Part shown: positions 1-5,943 of the stretch, in pieces
Layout: the number at the start of each line of letters is the position of its first letter
How positions within the stretch are numbered: position 1 is the first letter of the stretch
Source: Chloroflexota bacterium
GTDB taxonomy: Bacteria > Chloroflexota > Dehalococcoidia > Plut-88900
Assembly: GCA_022572865.1 (NCBI GenBank)
Contig: JACZVB010000094.1
Location: 1-6,175 of the forward strand
DNA length: 6,175 bases
Direction of reading: 5' to 3'
The notes under the pieces: generated by a model
Seen by the model: only the letters and a program-made list of their open reading frames with translations
Told to the model about the DNA's origin: nothing
Database searches by the model: none
Made by a program: the position numbers and the translations under genes

Positions 1-336
1 GGGCAAACAGGCCCTCCCGAAAAGGCGCTATCGTATCGACGACTATCGGCACCCTCATAACCTCACCCAGGGTCTCCCTGGTGACGTACCGGAACCCGTG
101 GCACAGGTCTACGATACTGTCGGAGTAGGAGACCCGCCTCCACTCACCATCGGAGACAATATCGATCCCGGCCTGCTCCTGGACCTGTATCACAAAGGGG
201 ACCGCCCCGTCCATCATCTCCTGAAAAGCATCGAAGGACAGCCGGCCCGAGACCCGGGCCTGCACCAGGTCCTTAACATACTGAGGCCTGGGCATGGACC
301 CGACGACTGTGGTGGGGAACAACAAGTCCTGGTTCA
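1..336 (-). CDS. MetE-like (cobalamin-independent methionine synthase family) methyltransferase, partial
   Basis: The first 112 codons of a leftward gene are present; the rest lies beyond the left edge. The product begins MNQDLLFPTTVVGSMPRP, and residues 57-68 read GIDIVSDGEWRR. Both motifs fit the C-terminal-type MetE/UROD-like barrel family: the TT.VGS.PRP opening of strand 1 and the GIDI..DGE segment. Known members use a zinc-bound thiol as methyl or alkyl acceptor, as in methionine synthesis or alkyl transfer to coenzyme M. The zinc ligands lie in the missing part, so the substrate cannot be called. The ATG at 336 is preceded two codons upstream by an in-frame TAG, and a GAGG ribosome site (345-348) sits 8 bases away, so the start is well fixed. 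The gene is divergent from the membrane-protein gene at 443. Confidence 0.82.
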
Positions 337-373
337 TGATCTATCCTCGATGAGGCGTATGTTTCGGGCAGAC

Positions 374-389
374 ATGATAAGGTTATCAT
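374..389. promoter_or_regulatory. Perfect 16-bp palindrome, candidate operator
   Basis: ATGATAAGGTTATCAT has two perfect 7-base arms around a GG centre. It lies in the 106-base spacer between divergent start codons at 336 and 443. A weak -10-like TAGAAT follows at 401-406 on the + strand, and TATGAT can be read on the - strand within the site, but neither has a convincing -35 box. Position and symmetry suggest binding by a dimeric regulator. The regulator is not in the window. Confidence 0.45.
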
Positions 390-442
390 ACGACATGGGG
401 TAGAATGGGCTGAGGAATCTCCAGGAAAGGAGAGCAAAAGCC

Positions 443-742
443 ATGAAAGAAGACCTGCCGGCCGCCAAGAGCAGAGGGTATCGGGTGTGGGAGAGGTCCT
501 ATGCCGTGATCATAATCAGCTTCGTAGCCCTCACCAGCATCTCCCTGGGATACGGCCTCTGGGCCGCCTTTCAGTTTTCCGACTCGAACGCGTCCACAGA
601 CCTGGCACGGTTGATTACGAGCGGCTTCCTATTCATCTTCTCGGGACTAGCCGCCGTCGCCATGTGGCTGCGACTGATAAATGTTCAGGATAATCGCTGG
701 TTAATCTCACAGATCAGTGAGCTTCTGGAGTCCAGGGAATAG
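443..742 (+). CDS. Small two-helix membrane protein of unknown function
   Basis: This 99-residue protein is not recognised as a named family. It has a charged N-terminus (residues 1-19), a first hydrophobic segment at about 20-43 (starting YAVIIISFVALTSISL), a polar loop at 45-56, a second hydrophobic segment at about 57-79 (LITSGFLFIFSGLAAVAMWL), and a charged C-terminal tail ending in LLESRE. That pattern fits a small inner-membrane protein with both ends on the same side. The ATG is preceded by a strong AGGAAAGGAG ribosome site at 423-432. The stop codon overlaps the ribosome site of the next gene, so the two are very probably co-transcribed and translationally linked. An enzyme role is not suggested by any motif. 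Confidence 0.75.
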   Translation: MKEDLPAAKSRGYRVWERSYAVIIISFVALTSISLGYGLWAAFQFSDSNASTDLARLITSGFLFIFSGLAAVAMWLRLINVQDNRWLISQISELLESRE

Positions 743-747
743 GAGAG
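741..747 (+). promoter_or_regulatory. Ribosome binding site that fixes a TTG start
   Basis: AGGAGAG overlaps the TAG stop (740-742) of the membrane-protein gene. The AGGAG core ends 6 bases before the TTG at 752. No ATG lies in frame at a suitable distance, so this site supports TTG initiation and translational coupling of the pair. Confidence 0.65.
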
Positions 748-751
748 CATA

Positions 752-1168
752 TTGATATTCGAGGACGTTCGGACCTTTTTAGAGAGCAACTTCGATGCGG
801 TAGTCACGACCCTCCGAAAAGACGGGGCGACACAGGCTAGCGTCGTGAAGGCAGGGGCCTATGAGGATGGGGTCGTAATAGTGGCGATAGGAAGCTCGGC
901 GAAGCTGAAGAACCTGGCCCGGGACCCCCGCTGCACGGTGCTTACCGTGAGCCCCGATTGGGGCAGGTGGTGCGTGGTGGAGGGTACCGTCACCATCCGG
1001 GACTGGGACAACACCGACCATGAGAAGCTGCGCCTGGAGCTGAGGGAGGCTTTCAAGGCCTGCGGCGGCGACCACGACGACTGGGACGAGTACGACCGGG
1101 TGATGAGGGAAGACCGTCGGGCCATAGTGGTGGTGAAGCCCTACCACGTCTACGGCCAGAGGGTCTAG
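752..1168 (+). CDS. PPOX-class F420/flavin-dependent protein (pyridoxamine-phosphate-oxidase-like split barrel)
   Basis: This 138-residue protein has the size and layout of the single-domain FDOR/PPOX family. The first strand region reads FDAVVTTLRKDGATQASVV (residues 14-32), matching the usual 'ATLRPDG.PQ' opening. Residues 48-60 read SSAKLKNLARDPR, the conserved basic cofactor-phosphate segment. Residues 73-83 (WCVVEGTVTIR) are the following strand, and the C-terminus VVVKPYHVYGQRV is typical. Family members bind F420, FMN or heme and carry out reductions or oxidations of small molecules in the cytoplasm; the cofactor here is not proven. The start is TTG, supported by the ribosome site at 741-747. 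It probably forms an operon with the membrane protein upstream, but a functional link between them is not evident. Confidence 0.82.
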   Translation: MIFEDVRTFLESNFDAVVTTLRKDGATQASVVKAGAYEDGVVIVAIGSSAKLKNLARDPRCTVLTVSPDWGRWCVVEGTVTIRDWDNTDHEKLRLELREAFKACGGDHDDWDEYDRVMREDRRAIVVVKPYHVYGQRV

Positions 1169-1179
1169 GAAGGCGCTGA

Positions 1180-1216
1180 ATCCCGACAAGTCCCGAGAAT
1201 CGGGACAAGTCGGGAT
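1180..1216. repeat. Long imperfect hairpin in convergent spacer
   Basis: Two 17-base arms (1180-1196 and 1200-1216) pair at 15 positions around a GAA loop. Only the AA at 1188-1189 faces AA at 1207-1208. The arms also share a direct copy of GACAAGTC (1185-1192 and 1204-1211). The element starts 11 bases after the stop of the PPOX gene. It could end transcription from either side, but no T tract follows it, so it may instead be a dispersed palindromic repeat. Confidence 0.7.
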
Positions 1217-1228
1217 CAAACTCCCGGC

Positions 1229-1252
1229 ATGGTTCGACAAGCTCACCACGAG
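1229..1252. repeat. Copy of dispersed TTCGACAAGCTCA-type repeat
   Basis: The segment contains GGTTCGACAAGCTCACCACG (1231-1250). From memory, this motif and its complement GTGAGCTTGTCGAACC recur between genes in many unrelated bacterial genomes, often producing spurious peptides such as RGELVEP or MVSLSNH. Both of those peptide strings can be read here on the - strand. No second copy lies in this window, so the repeat nature rests on recognition, not on internal evidence. Confidence 0.6.
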
Positions 1253-1253
1253 C

Positions 1254-1268
1254 GGGGGCTTCGCCCCT
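1254..1268. other. Short GC-rich stem-loop
   Basis: GGGGC (1255-1259) pairs with GCCCC (1263-1267) around TTC, with a possible G-T pair outside. It lies between the convergent stops at 1168 and 1338. A T-containing stretch, TTTCTTAAGG, begins 13 bases after it, too far for a standard intrinsic terminator, so a terminator role is only possible. Confidence 0.35.
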
Positions 1269-1337
1269 CGGCACTCCCTGTTTCTTAAGGCTTATTAAAC
1301 GGCCCCATTCAATGTCGTAGTCAAGGCAAGCCCGGCC

Positions 1338-2246
1338 CTAAGACGATTCCAGGACAGAGAGGACGCCGGGGACCACCTCTATGGTGGCCGGGGTGCGGGC
1401 TACCCGCTCACCGTCGGCCCATATCCACATCGGCTCCTCGGTCTCGATGCTCAAGGTACGGACCTGGTGAAGGGAAACGGCGGAGTGGGTCACATGGCTG
1501 CCGTTGAAGATTCTCGGCAGCATCCTCAGGACATCCCGCCTGGAAACGGACCGCACCAGGCACAGGTCCAGCAACCCGTCGTCCACCAGAGCGCCGGGGG
1601 CTATCATCAGCCTGCCGCCGTAGTTGGGGGTGTTGCCCGTGGCCGCCAGAAACACAGGCCCCTCGAAGTCCAGGGAGTCGCCCCGCAGGCACACCATTAT
1701 GTCCCGGTACCGCACAAGCTGAACAAAGACCCCATACAGGTAAGCCGGGGTGCCGGCCAGAAAGCGCGGTGCCCGGCCATCGGCAACGTACTGGCTTACG
1801 GCGCTATCAAAGCCGAGGGTCGCCACCGTTGCGTAGTACCTGGTCCCGACCCGGCCCAGGTCGATTCTGCGTGTCTTCCCATAGAGCACGGCATCGACTA
1901 TCCGCCGGGGTTCCTTGGGGAGGTCCAAGCAGGCCCTGAAATCGTTGCAGCGGCCGGCAGGTATAAGCCCAAGGGTCACTTCTTCAGGATGAGGCGTCCC
2001 TGATAACAGCCCGTTTATGGCCTCGTGGAGAGTCCCATCGCCACCGCAGATTAGGAGGCCGCGGACGCCCTTCTCCAGCGCGTGTATGGCCATCTGCTCA
2101 GCATCACCCTGGCGGGTAGTCCACTCCAGGTCCACATCCACCCCGGCCCTCGCCAGCAGCTCAGCCACCCTGGAGGCCATCCTCCTGCCTTTACCCCGCC
2201 CCGAGACCGGATTAGCGATGATGGACCAACGCTGCCCCTTGGCCAT
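1338..2246 (-). CDS. YegS/DagK-family lipid kinase (diacylglycerol kinase catalytic domain)
   Basis: This 302-residue protein is of normal length for the soluble diacylglycerol-kinase-like family, which phosphorylates lipid hydroxyl groups with ATP at the membrane surface. Visible motifs in order are NPVSGRGKG (12-20), the nucleotide-binding GGDGT (68-72), LIPAGRCNDF (94-103), which matches the family GT.ND motif with Arg in place of Thr, the NYGGRLMIAPGALVDDGLLD block (208-227), and ADGE (277-280) near the C-terminus. The ATG at 2246 lies 3 bases after the stop of the LarA-like gene, with a weak GGAA ribosome site inside that gene's last codons, so its translation is probably coupled. It is the last gene of the leftward cluster. 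The lipid substrate (diacylglycerol, sphingoid-like or other) cannot be told. Confidence 0.88.
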   Translation of the reverse strand: MAKGQRWSIIANPVSGRGKGRRMASRVAELLARAGVDVDLEWTTRQGDAEQMAIHALEKGVRGLLICGGDGTLHEAINGLLSGTPHPEEVTLGLIPAGRCNDFRACLDLPKEPRRIVDAVLYGKTRRIDLGRVGTRYYATVATLGFDSAVSQYVADGRAPRFLAGTPAYLYGVFVQLVRYRDIMVCLRGDSLDFEGPVFLAATGNTPNYGGRLMIAPGALVDDGLLDLCLVRSVSRRDVLRMLPRIFNGSHVTHSAVSLHQVRTLSIETEEPMWIWADGERVARTPATIEVVPGVLSVLESS

Positions 2247-2249
2247 CGG

Positions 2250-3860
2250 CTATTCCACGTCGCACAGGAAGATGGGGGGAAAGTGATACATAGTGACCTG
2301 GGGATTAGCGCCCACCGTGTCCTTGGCCATCTCCAGCGCGGTGCCCAGGTCGGGCGCGGTCTCGTAACCCAGCCGGTCGGCCACCTTCTTGTCCCTGGCC
2401 CCGACCACGATCACCTTGCCAAGGTGCTCCTGGCCGTAGCAAGCCCAGTACCACATGTAGAAGGGGTGTACCCCGTGGTAGGCATAGGACTCCCGGAACA
2501 GGCGGATGTAGTTCTCGTTGTGGGCAAAGGACTCCTCGAAACCCTTCTCGATCTCACCCGGGTCCCTGGTCTCGGGGAGGACCTGGTTGTAGAAATCGAG
2601 GTAGGACGGATGGTGCACGGTATTGAACCGCTCCTCCAGAGGGTGAGTGAAGATGAGCACGCCGCCTTTTCTAACCAGGGGTTTCCCCCGATACATGTTG
2701 AATGTGTACCCCACGGCCAGGGAGTGGACTAGGACCGGGTTCATTATGGAGTTCACATTGTAGGGTCCCAGGTATGGAAGCCCGAAAAGCACCACGTCGG
2801 CCTGGCCCTGCACAGGCACGGCTTGCTGCCGGAAGACGGCATCGAGAATCCGGTCGTGCACCGGGTCGGTGTTCCCGGCGGCGATGTCCAGGAGGCCATA
2901 AGGCGCCTTGATGTGCTGAAATATGGACCAGCGCAGCCGGAAGGGCATCAGGGGCAGGGCCCGACGGTTGATCCCGAAAACAACCCGATCCCTGAGTCCC
3001 CATGCGCTTTCGGGCTTTTGCAGGTAGCCCAGCATCGATGGGAAGGTGCTGCTATCGAGGGCCATCTCTATCTTGAACACCTTCAGGTTCTCCTCGACCA
3101 CCGCTCCCATGGCCTTGCAGGAGTCGTGCAGGGCAGACTTGGTGGGGTCCATGTAGGACTCGCAGTGCATCAGGGTATGCACGTTGTGATGCCGGCGGAT
3201 GGTGCGGTAGCTCACCAGCCCCGTGTTGATGGACTTGTGGCCCCCGTCCATGGAGGAGAGATTGATGGTGACGTATATCAGCAGGTCGGAATCCGCCACC
3301 CGGCGAGAGGTCTCCACCTCATCACCATGGGGCGTCTGGCCCAGGAGCACCAGGTTCTCCTTGTCCTCCGGGTCGAAGTTGTACAGCCTATCCGGTTGGA
3401 AGGCTTTAAATACCTTCCGACCGAGGACCCCCTTTAGCTCCGATGGCGTCATACGCCGATGCAGGCCCAGGGCCGCGACGAGATGGATGTCATCGACACC
3501 CCCTTCAGCCAGCTTCTCAAGGACCTTTTCGATGACCCTCTGCCTCAGGTCGGGGCGCTGCATCGGGGGAAGTGGAAGAGATATGTCATCGAAGGCGATG
3601 GTCACCTTCATTCCCGGACGTATTAGGGCCGACAGGGGGTCGCACCCCAGGGGGTTGTCCAGGGCATTCTCGATGGCCCCGTCCACATCATCGATGGACG
3701 GGAGTGGAGGAGGAGGGTAGATGACCCGGGTTCCAACGGGAAGGGACTCGTAGAGAAACCCCTCCCCATAGTGAAAGAGGTATCGCTTACTGGGTGAGTC
3801 CACGTAGGTCACCAGACTCGCCTTGTCGAAGTCCGTGGCCCTGGTCCCTGCTTCTGTCAT
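2250..3860 (-). CDS. LarA-like protein (lactate racemase domain / DUF2088), divergent active site
   Basis: This 536-residue protein is about 110 residues longer than classical LarA. LarA is a nickel-pincer-nucleotide racemase of 2-hydroxy acids. Family-like features are VTIAFDDISLPLP (86-98) in place of the LarA D.TRP motif, LVAALGLHRRMT (127-138) matching the first histidine region, and SSMDGGHKSI (202-211) matching the GFSGGRKSI lysine loop. HH at 224-225 sits about 16 residues after K209, as the nickel-binding histidine does in LarA. As I recall LarA numbering, the Arg of the D.TRP motif is Leu95 here and the catalytic histidine of the EPHFFAGF segment has no counterpart. A plain lactate racemase is therefore doubtful. 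The start is firm: AAGGAG (3866-3871) lies 5 bases upstream. The gene follows the dehydrogenase by 28 bases and may act on a related hydroxy or keto compound. Confidence 0.78.
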   Translation of the reverse strand: MTEAGTRATDFDKASLVTYVDSPSKRYLFHYGEGFLYESLPVGTRVIYPPPPLPSIDDVDGAIENALDNPLGCDPLSALIRPGMKVTIAFDDISLPLPPMQRPDLRQRVIEKVLEKLAEGGVDDIHLVAALGLHRRMTPSELKGVLGRKVFKAFQPDRLYNFDPEDKENLVLLGQTPHGDEVETSRRVADSDLLIYVTINLSSMDGGHKSINTGLVSYRTIRRHHNVHTLMHCESYMDPTKSALHDSCKAMGAVVEENLKVFKIEMALDSSTFPSMLGYLQKPESAWGLRDRVVFGINRRALPLMPFRLRWSIFQHIKAPYGLLDIAAGNTDPVHDRILDAVFRQQAVPVQGQADVVLFGLPYLGPYNVNSIMNPVLVHSLAVGYTFNMYRGKPLVRKGGVLIFTHPLEERFNTVHHPSYLDFYNQVLPETRDPGEIEKGFEESFAHNENYIRLFRESYAYHGVHPFYMWYWACYGQEHLGKVIVVGARDKKVADRLGYETAPDLGTALEMAKDTVGANPQVTMYHFPPIFLCDVE

Positions 3861-3888
3861 CGGGTCTCCTTACCGCCGGGTCATATCC

Positions 3889-5127
3889 TTATCCGGGGGC
3901 CCCGTTCCGCAGATCGAAGACGGTCTTCACACCTCCGAGCCGTCCCGCCCGCAGGGCCGTGTCTACAGCCTCTCGATACCTATGGAGAGGGAATCTATGC
4001 CTGACCAGCCCAGACAGGCTATTACCTAGCCCATTCTTGGTCATGAAATCCAGGGCCAGGTCGAAGGTCTTCACCTTCCGACCACGGTATTTCTCCACTC
4101 CATAGGCGTAGGAGCCTTTCAGGCGGAGCTGCTTGTACCAGACCGGTGTCAGGTCCGCCTTGGGGCCCGACGGCATTCCCTGCATGACAACGGTCCCGCC
4201 CTCCGAGGCCCAGCGGGTCGCATCGTCCAGGGCCGAAGAGCTCCCTACGCATTCGAAAACCACCGGAAATCCCCCAATCACTGCCGGCTTCCCGAAATCG
4301 ATTGGCCTGATCTTGGCCCCTGCCACCTCGGCCAGGGAGGGGTATCCATCGGTCCCGTCCGAGACAACGTGGCGGGCCCCCAGCTCTTGGGCCAGGGCCC
4401 GCTGATGGGGATATCTGGCCATGGCGGTGATCTCGCAGCCCGGGACCAGAGCCCTCAGGGCGGCGGTGGTGAGCAGGCCAATGGCTCCACACCCGATGAC
4501 CAGGACCCTGTCCTTCCTCCTTATCCCGGCGGTCAGCACGCCGTGGAGAGCGCAGCTAAAGGGCTCGATGAGGACAGCGGCCTCGGGAGTGAGAGCGTCA
4601 GGCGCCCGGTAGAGCTGGCTCTCGTGGGCTACCATCTGGGCGCCCCAGCCCCCGGGCACGCTGTGGCAAAACCCCGTCTGCAGGCCAACGGAGATATCCC
4701 CTTCCGCCACCCTGAGGCAGTTGGCATATCTACCCTCCGCACACGGGGGACAGGGCTCTGAAAACCCCCTGACAACACACCCCAGGGCAGGCTCGATAAC
4801 CACCCTGTCCCCAGGGCCAAAGCCTGTGACCTGGTCCCCGGTCTCAATGATCTCACCATACACTTCGTGGCCGGGGGTGAAGGGAAAAGAGGTGAATGCG
4901 GATAGGTAAAGGCTACCCTTGCACCGTATGACGGCCAGGTCAGACCCGCATATCCCGCTCAATATAGTCCCGATCCTCACCCACGAAGGGCCCGGAAGCT
5001 GAGGCTCCGGCACCTCTTTGAGGCTCAATAGGGTTCCCGGCCCAGTACTCCATCCAGGGAACCTGGCCGAGACCACCTTGGTCCAAAGATAGCGAGGAGT
5101 GTTTATTTTTATGACCAGAGCATGCAT
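3889..5127 (-). CDS. Zinc-type medium-chain alcohol dehydrogenase (MDR family)
   Basis: This 412-residue protein has the two-domain layout of zinc MDR enzymes, which oxidise alcohols or reduce aldehydes and ketones with NAD(P). Catalytic zinc residues are likely C60 in GICGSD, H87-E88 in TPGHEVYGEI, and E188 in LIEPFSCALHG. A structural zinc loop is probable at C117, C126, C129 and C137, with an unusually long gap after the first Cys. The dinucleotide fold starts VLVIGCGAIGLL (208-219). The second strand ends ITAMAR (233-238) with no acidic residue where NAD enzymes usually have Asp, and R238 follows, which hints at NADP. The ATG at 5127 is the first possible start after an in-frame TGA. Its only ribosome-site candidate, AGGAAG, is about 18 bases away. 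It lies between the HAD phosphatase and LarA-like genes. Confidence 0.9.
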   Translation of the reverse strand: MHALVIKINTPRYLWTKVVSARFPGWSTGPGTLLSLKEVPEPQLPGPSWVRIGTILSGICGSDLAVIRCKGSLYLSAFTSFPFTPGHEVYGEIIETGDQVTGFGPGDRVVIEPALGCVVRGFSEPCPPCAEGRYANCLRVAEGDISVGLQTGFCHSVPGGWGAQMVAHESQLYRAPDALTPEAAVLIEPFSCALHGVLTAGIRRKDRVLVIGCGAIGLLTTAALRALVPGCEITAMARYPHQRALAQELGARHVVSDGTDGYPSLAEVAGAKIRPIDFGKPAVIGGFPVVFECVGSSSALDDATRWASEGGTVVMQGMPSGPKADLTPVWYKQLRLKGSYAYGVEKYRGRKVKTFDLALDFMTKNGLGNSLSGLVRHRFPLHRYREAVDTALRAGRLGGVKTVFDLRNGAPG

Positions 5128-5151
5128 CGTTATTCAGAGCCAGCAGACTTC

Positions 5152-5892
5152 CTAGCCGGAATTTATGGTTTCCTCGATAGGGAGCCGCTCAATGGAGCCC
5201 CGTCTTCGCCACGTACGGATACCCCATCCCCGGGCCCGGGCCAGCCGCCTCAACCGTCGGTCCGGATTGACGGCCACCGGATGGCCTACGCACTCCAAGA
5301 AGTGCCTGTCCGAGTAGCTATCGGCATAGGCGTAGCTTTTTCTCAGGTCTACGCCCATAGTGTCGGCCAGGCGGCGGGTTTCCTCAACCTTGGCCTGCCC
5401 GCTTAGAGGACCCGTCGCCAGACGCCCGGTCATGCGGCCGTTGAGGGACTCGGCCTCTGCCGCTGCGATGGCATCCACGCTCAGCATGGAACCCAGGGGG
5501 TGGACCGTAACCAGAAGCCCTCCCGTAACCAGGCCTATCTTGTGGCCCTGCTCCCTGTGCCGTCCGATTTCCAGAAGGGCGTCGGCGTAGAGCCTCGAGG
5601 CCCAGTACTGGACCCCTTCCCCCTCCGCCCATGACCTGAGCTCTTCCAGCAGGACCCCTTCATAGCTGCCGAGGAAAATCCTATTGAATCTGGCCCGGCT
5701 GAACCGGTCAACTAGAGCGTAGTATGGCAGCTTGGGGATAAAACCTAGGAGCCATACTCCTCTACTGGGAAGGGTCCGGTTGCTGAGCCTGAAATCTATA
5801 TACGCATCCACTAGGTTCGATGCGGCCAGGGTGCCGTCGACATCGAAGAAGGCGCCCGTCGCACCCACTTGCCCGGCATCATCAAGAGCCAT
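5152..5892 (-). CDS. HAD-superfamily IB hydrolase (SerB-like phosphatase)
   Basis: This 246-residue protein carries all four HAD motifs. They are GAFFDVDGTL (13-22) with nucleophile D17 and D19, LVTGG (121-125) as the second motif, K168 in SGQAKVEE, and YADSYSD (189-195) with D191 and D195 for magnesium. The segment LNGRMTGRLATGPLSGQAKV (150-169) and the end VGHPVAVNPDRRLRRLARARGW (202-223) match the HAD-IB subgroup known to stand next to or fused with acyl-CoA reductases and acyltransferases. It probably removes phosphate from a small molecule or lipid head group in the cytoplasm. The ATG at 5892 is directly preceded by an in-frame TGA, and GAGG (5899-5902) lies 6 bases away. It is 24 bases upstream of the dehydrogenase gene. 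Confidence 0.9.
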   Translation of the reverse strand: MALDDAGQVGATGAFFDVDGTLAASNLVDAYIDFRLSNRTLPSRGVWLLGFIPKLPYYALVDRFSRARFNRIFLGSYEGVLLEELRSWAEGEGVQYWASRLYADALLEIGRHREQGHKIGLVTGGLLVTVHPLGSMLSVDAIAAAEAESLNGRMTGRLATGPLSGQAKVEETRRLADTMGVDLRKSYAYADSYSDRHFLECVGHPVAVNPDRRLRRLARARGWGIRTWRRRGSIERLPIEETINSG

Positions 5893-5943
5893 TCAGGGCC
5901 TCTACATCTCGGTCTTCCCAGGCGGTATCGCCCACTCTCATAC

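Noticed and set aside
401..406. Promoter -10 box TAGAAT for the + strand pair
   Set aside because: No -35-like hexamer lies at 16-18 bases, so it is mentioned only beside the palindrome.
779..1249. Open frame of 156 codons on the - strand
   Set aside because: It is antisense to the PPOX gene, and its start MVSLSNH comes from the dispersed repeat, a well-known source of false proteins.
1467..2003. Open frame of 178 codons on the + strand
   Set aside because: It lies wholly opposite the lipid kinase, which has clear family motifs. Its translation is rich in H, Q, P and G with no recognisable domain.
2082..2732. Open frame of 216 codons on the + strand
   Set aside because: It is antisense to the LarA-like and kinase genes, and its composition is typical of the complement of a GC-rich gene.
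2823..3437. Open frame of 204 codons on the + strand
   Set aside because: It is antisense to the LarA-like gene and has no domain or ribosome site of its own.
2250..3860. Naming the gene larA
   Set aside because: Key residues of lactate racemase appear changed and the length differs, so a gene symbol would overstate the evidence.
5098..5114. AT-rich stretch as an internal promoter
   Set aside because: It encodes VIKINT at the start of the dehydrogenase and has no paired promoter boxes.
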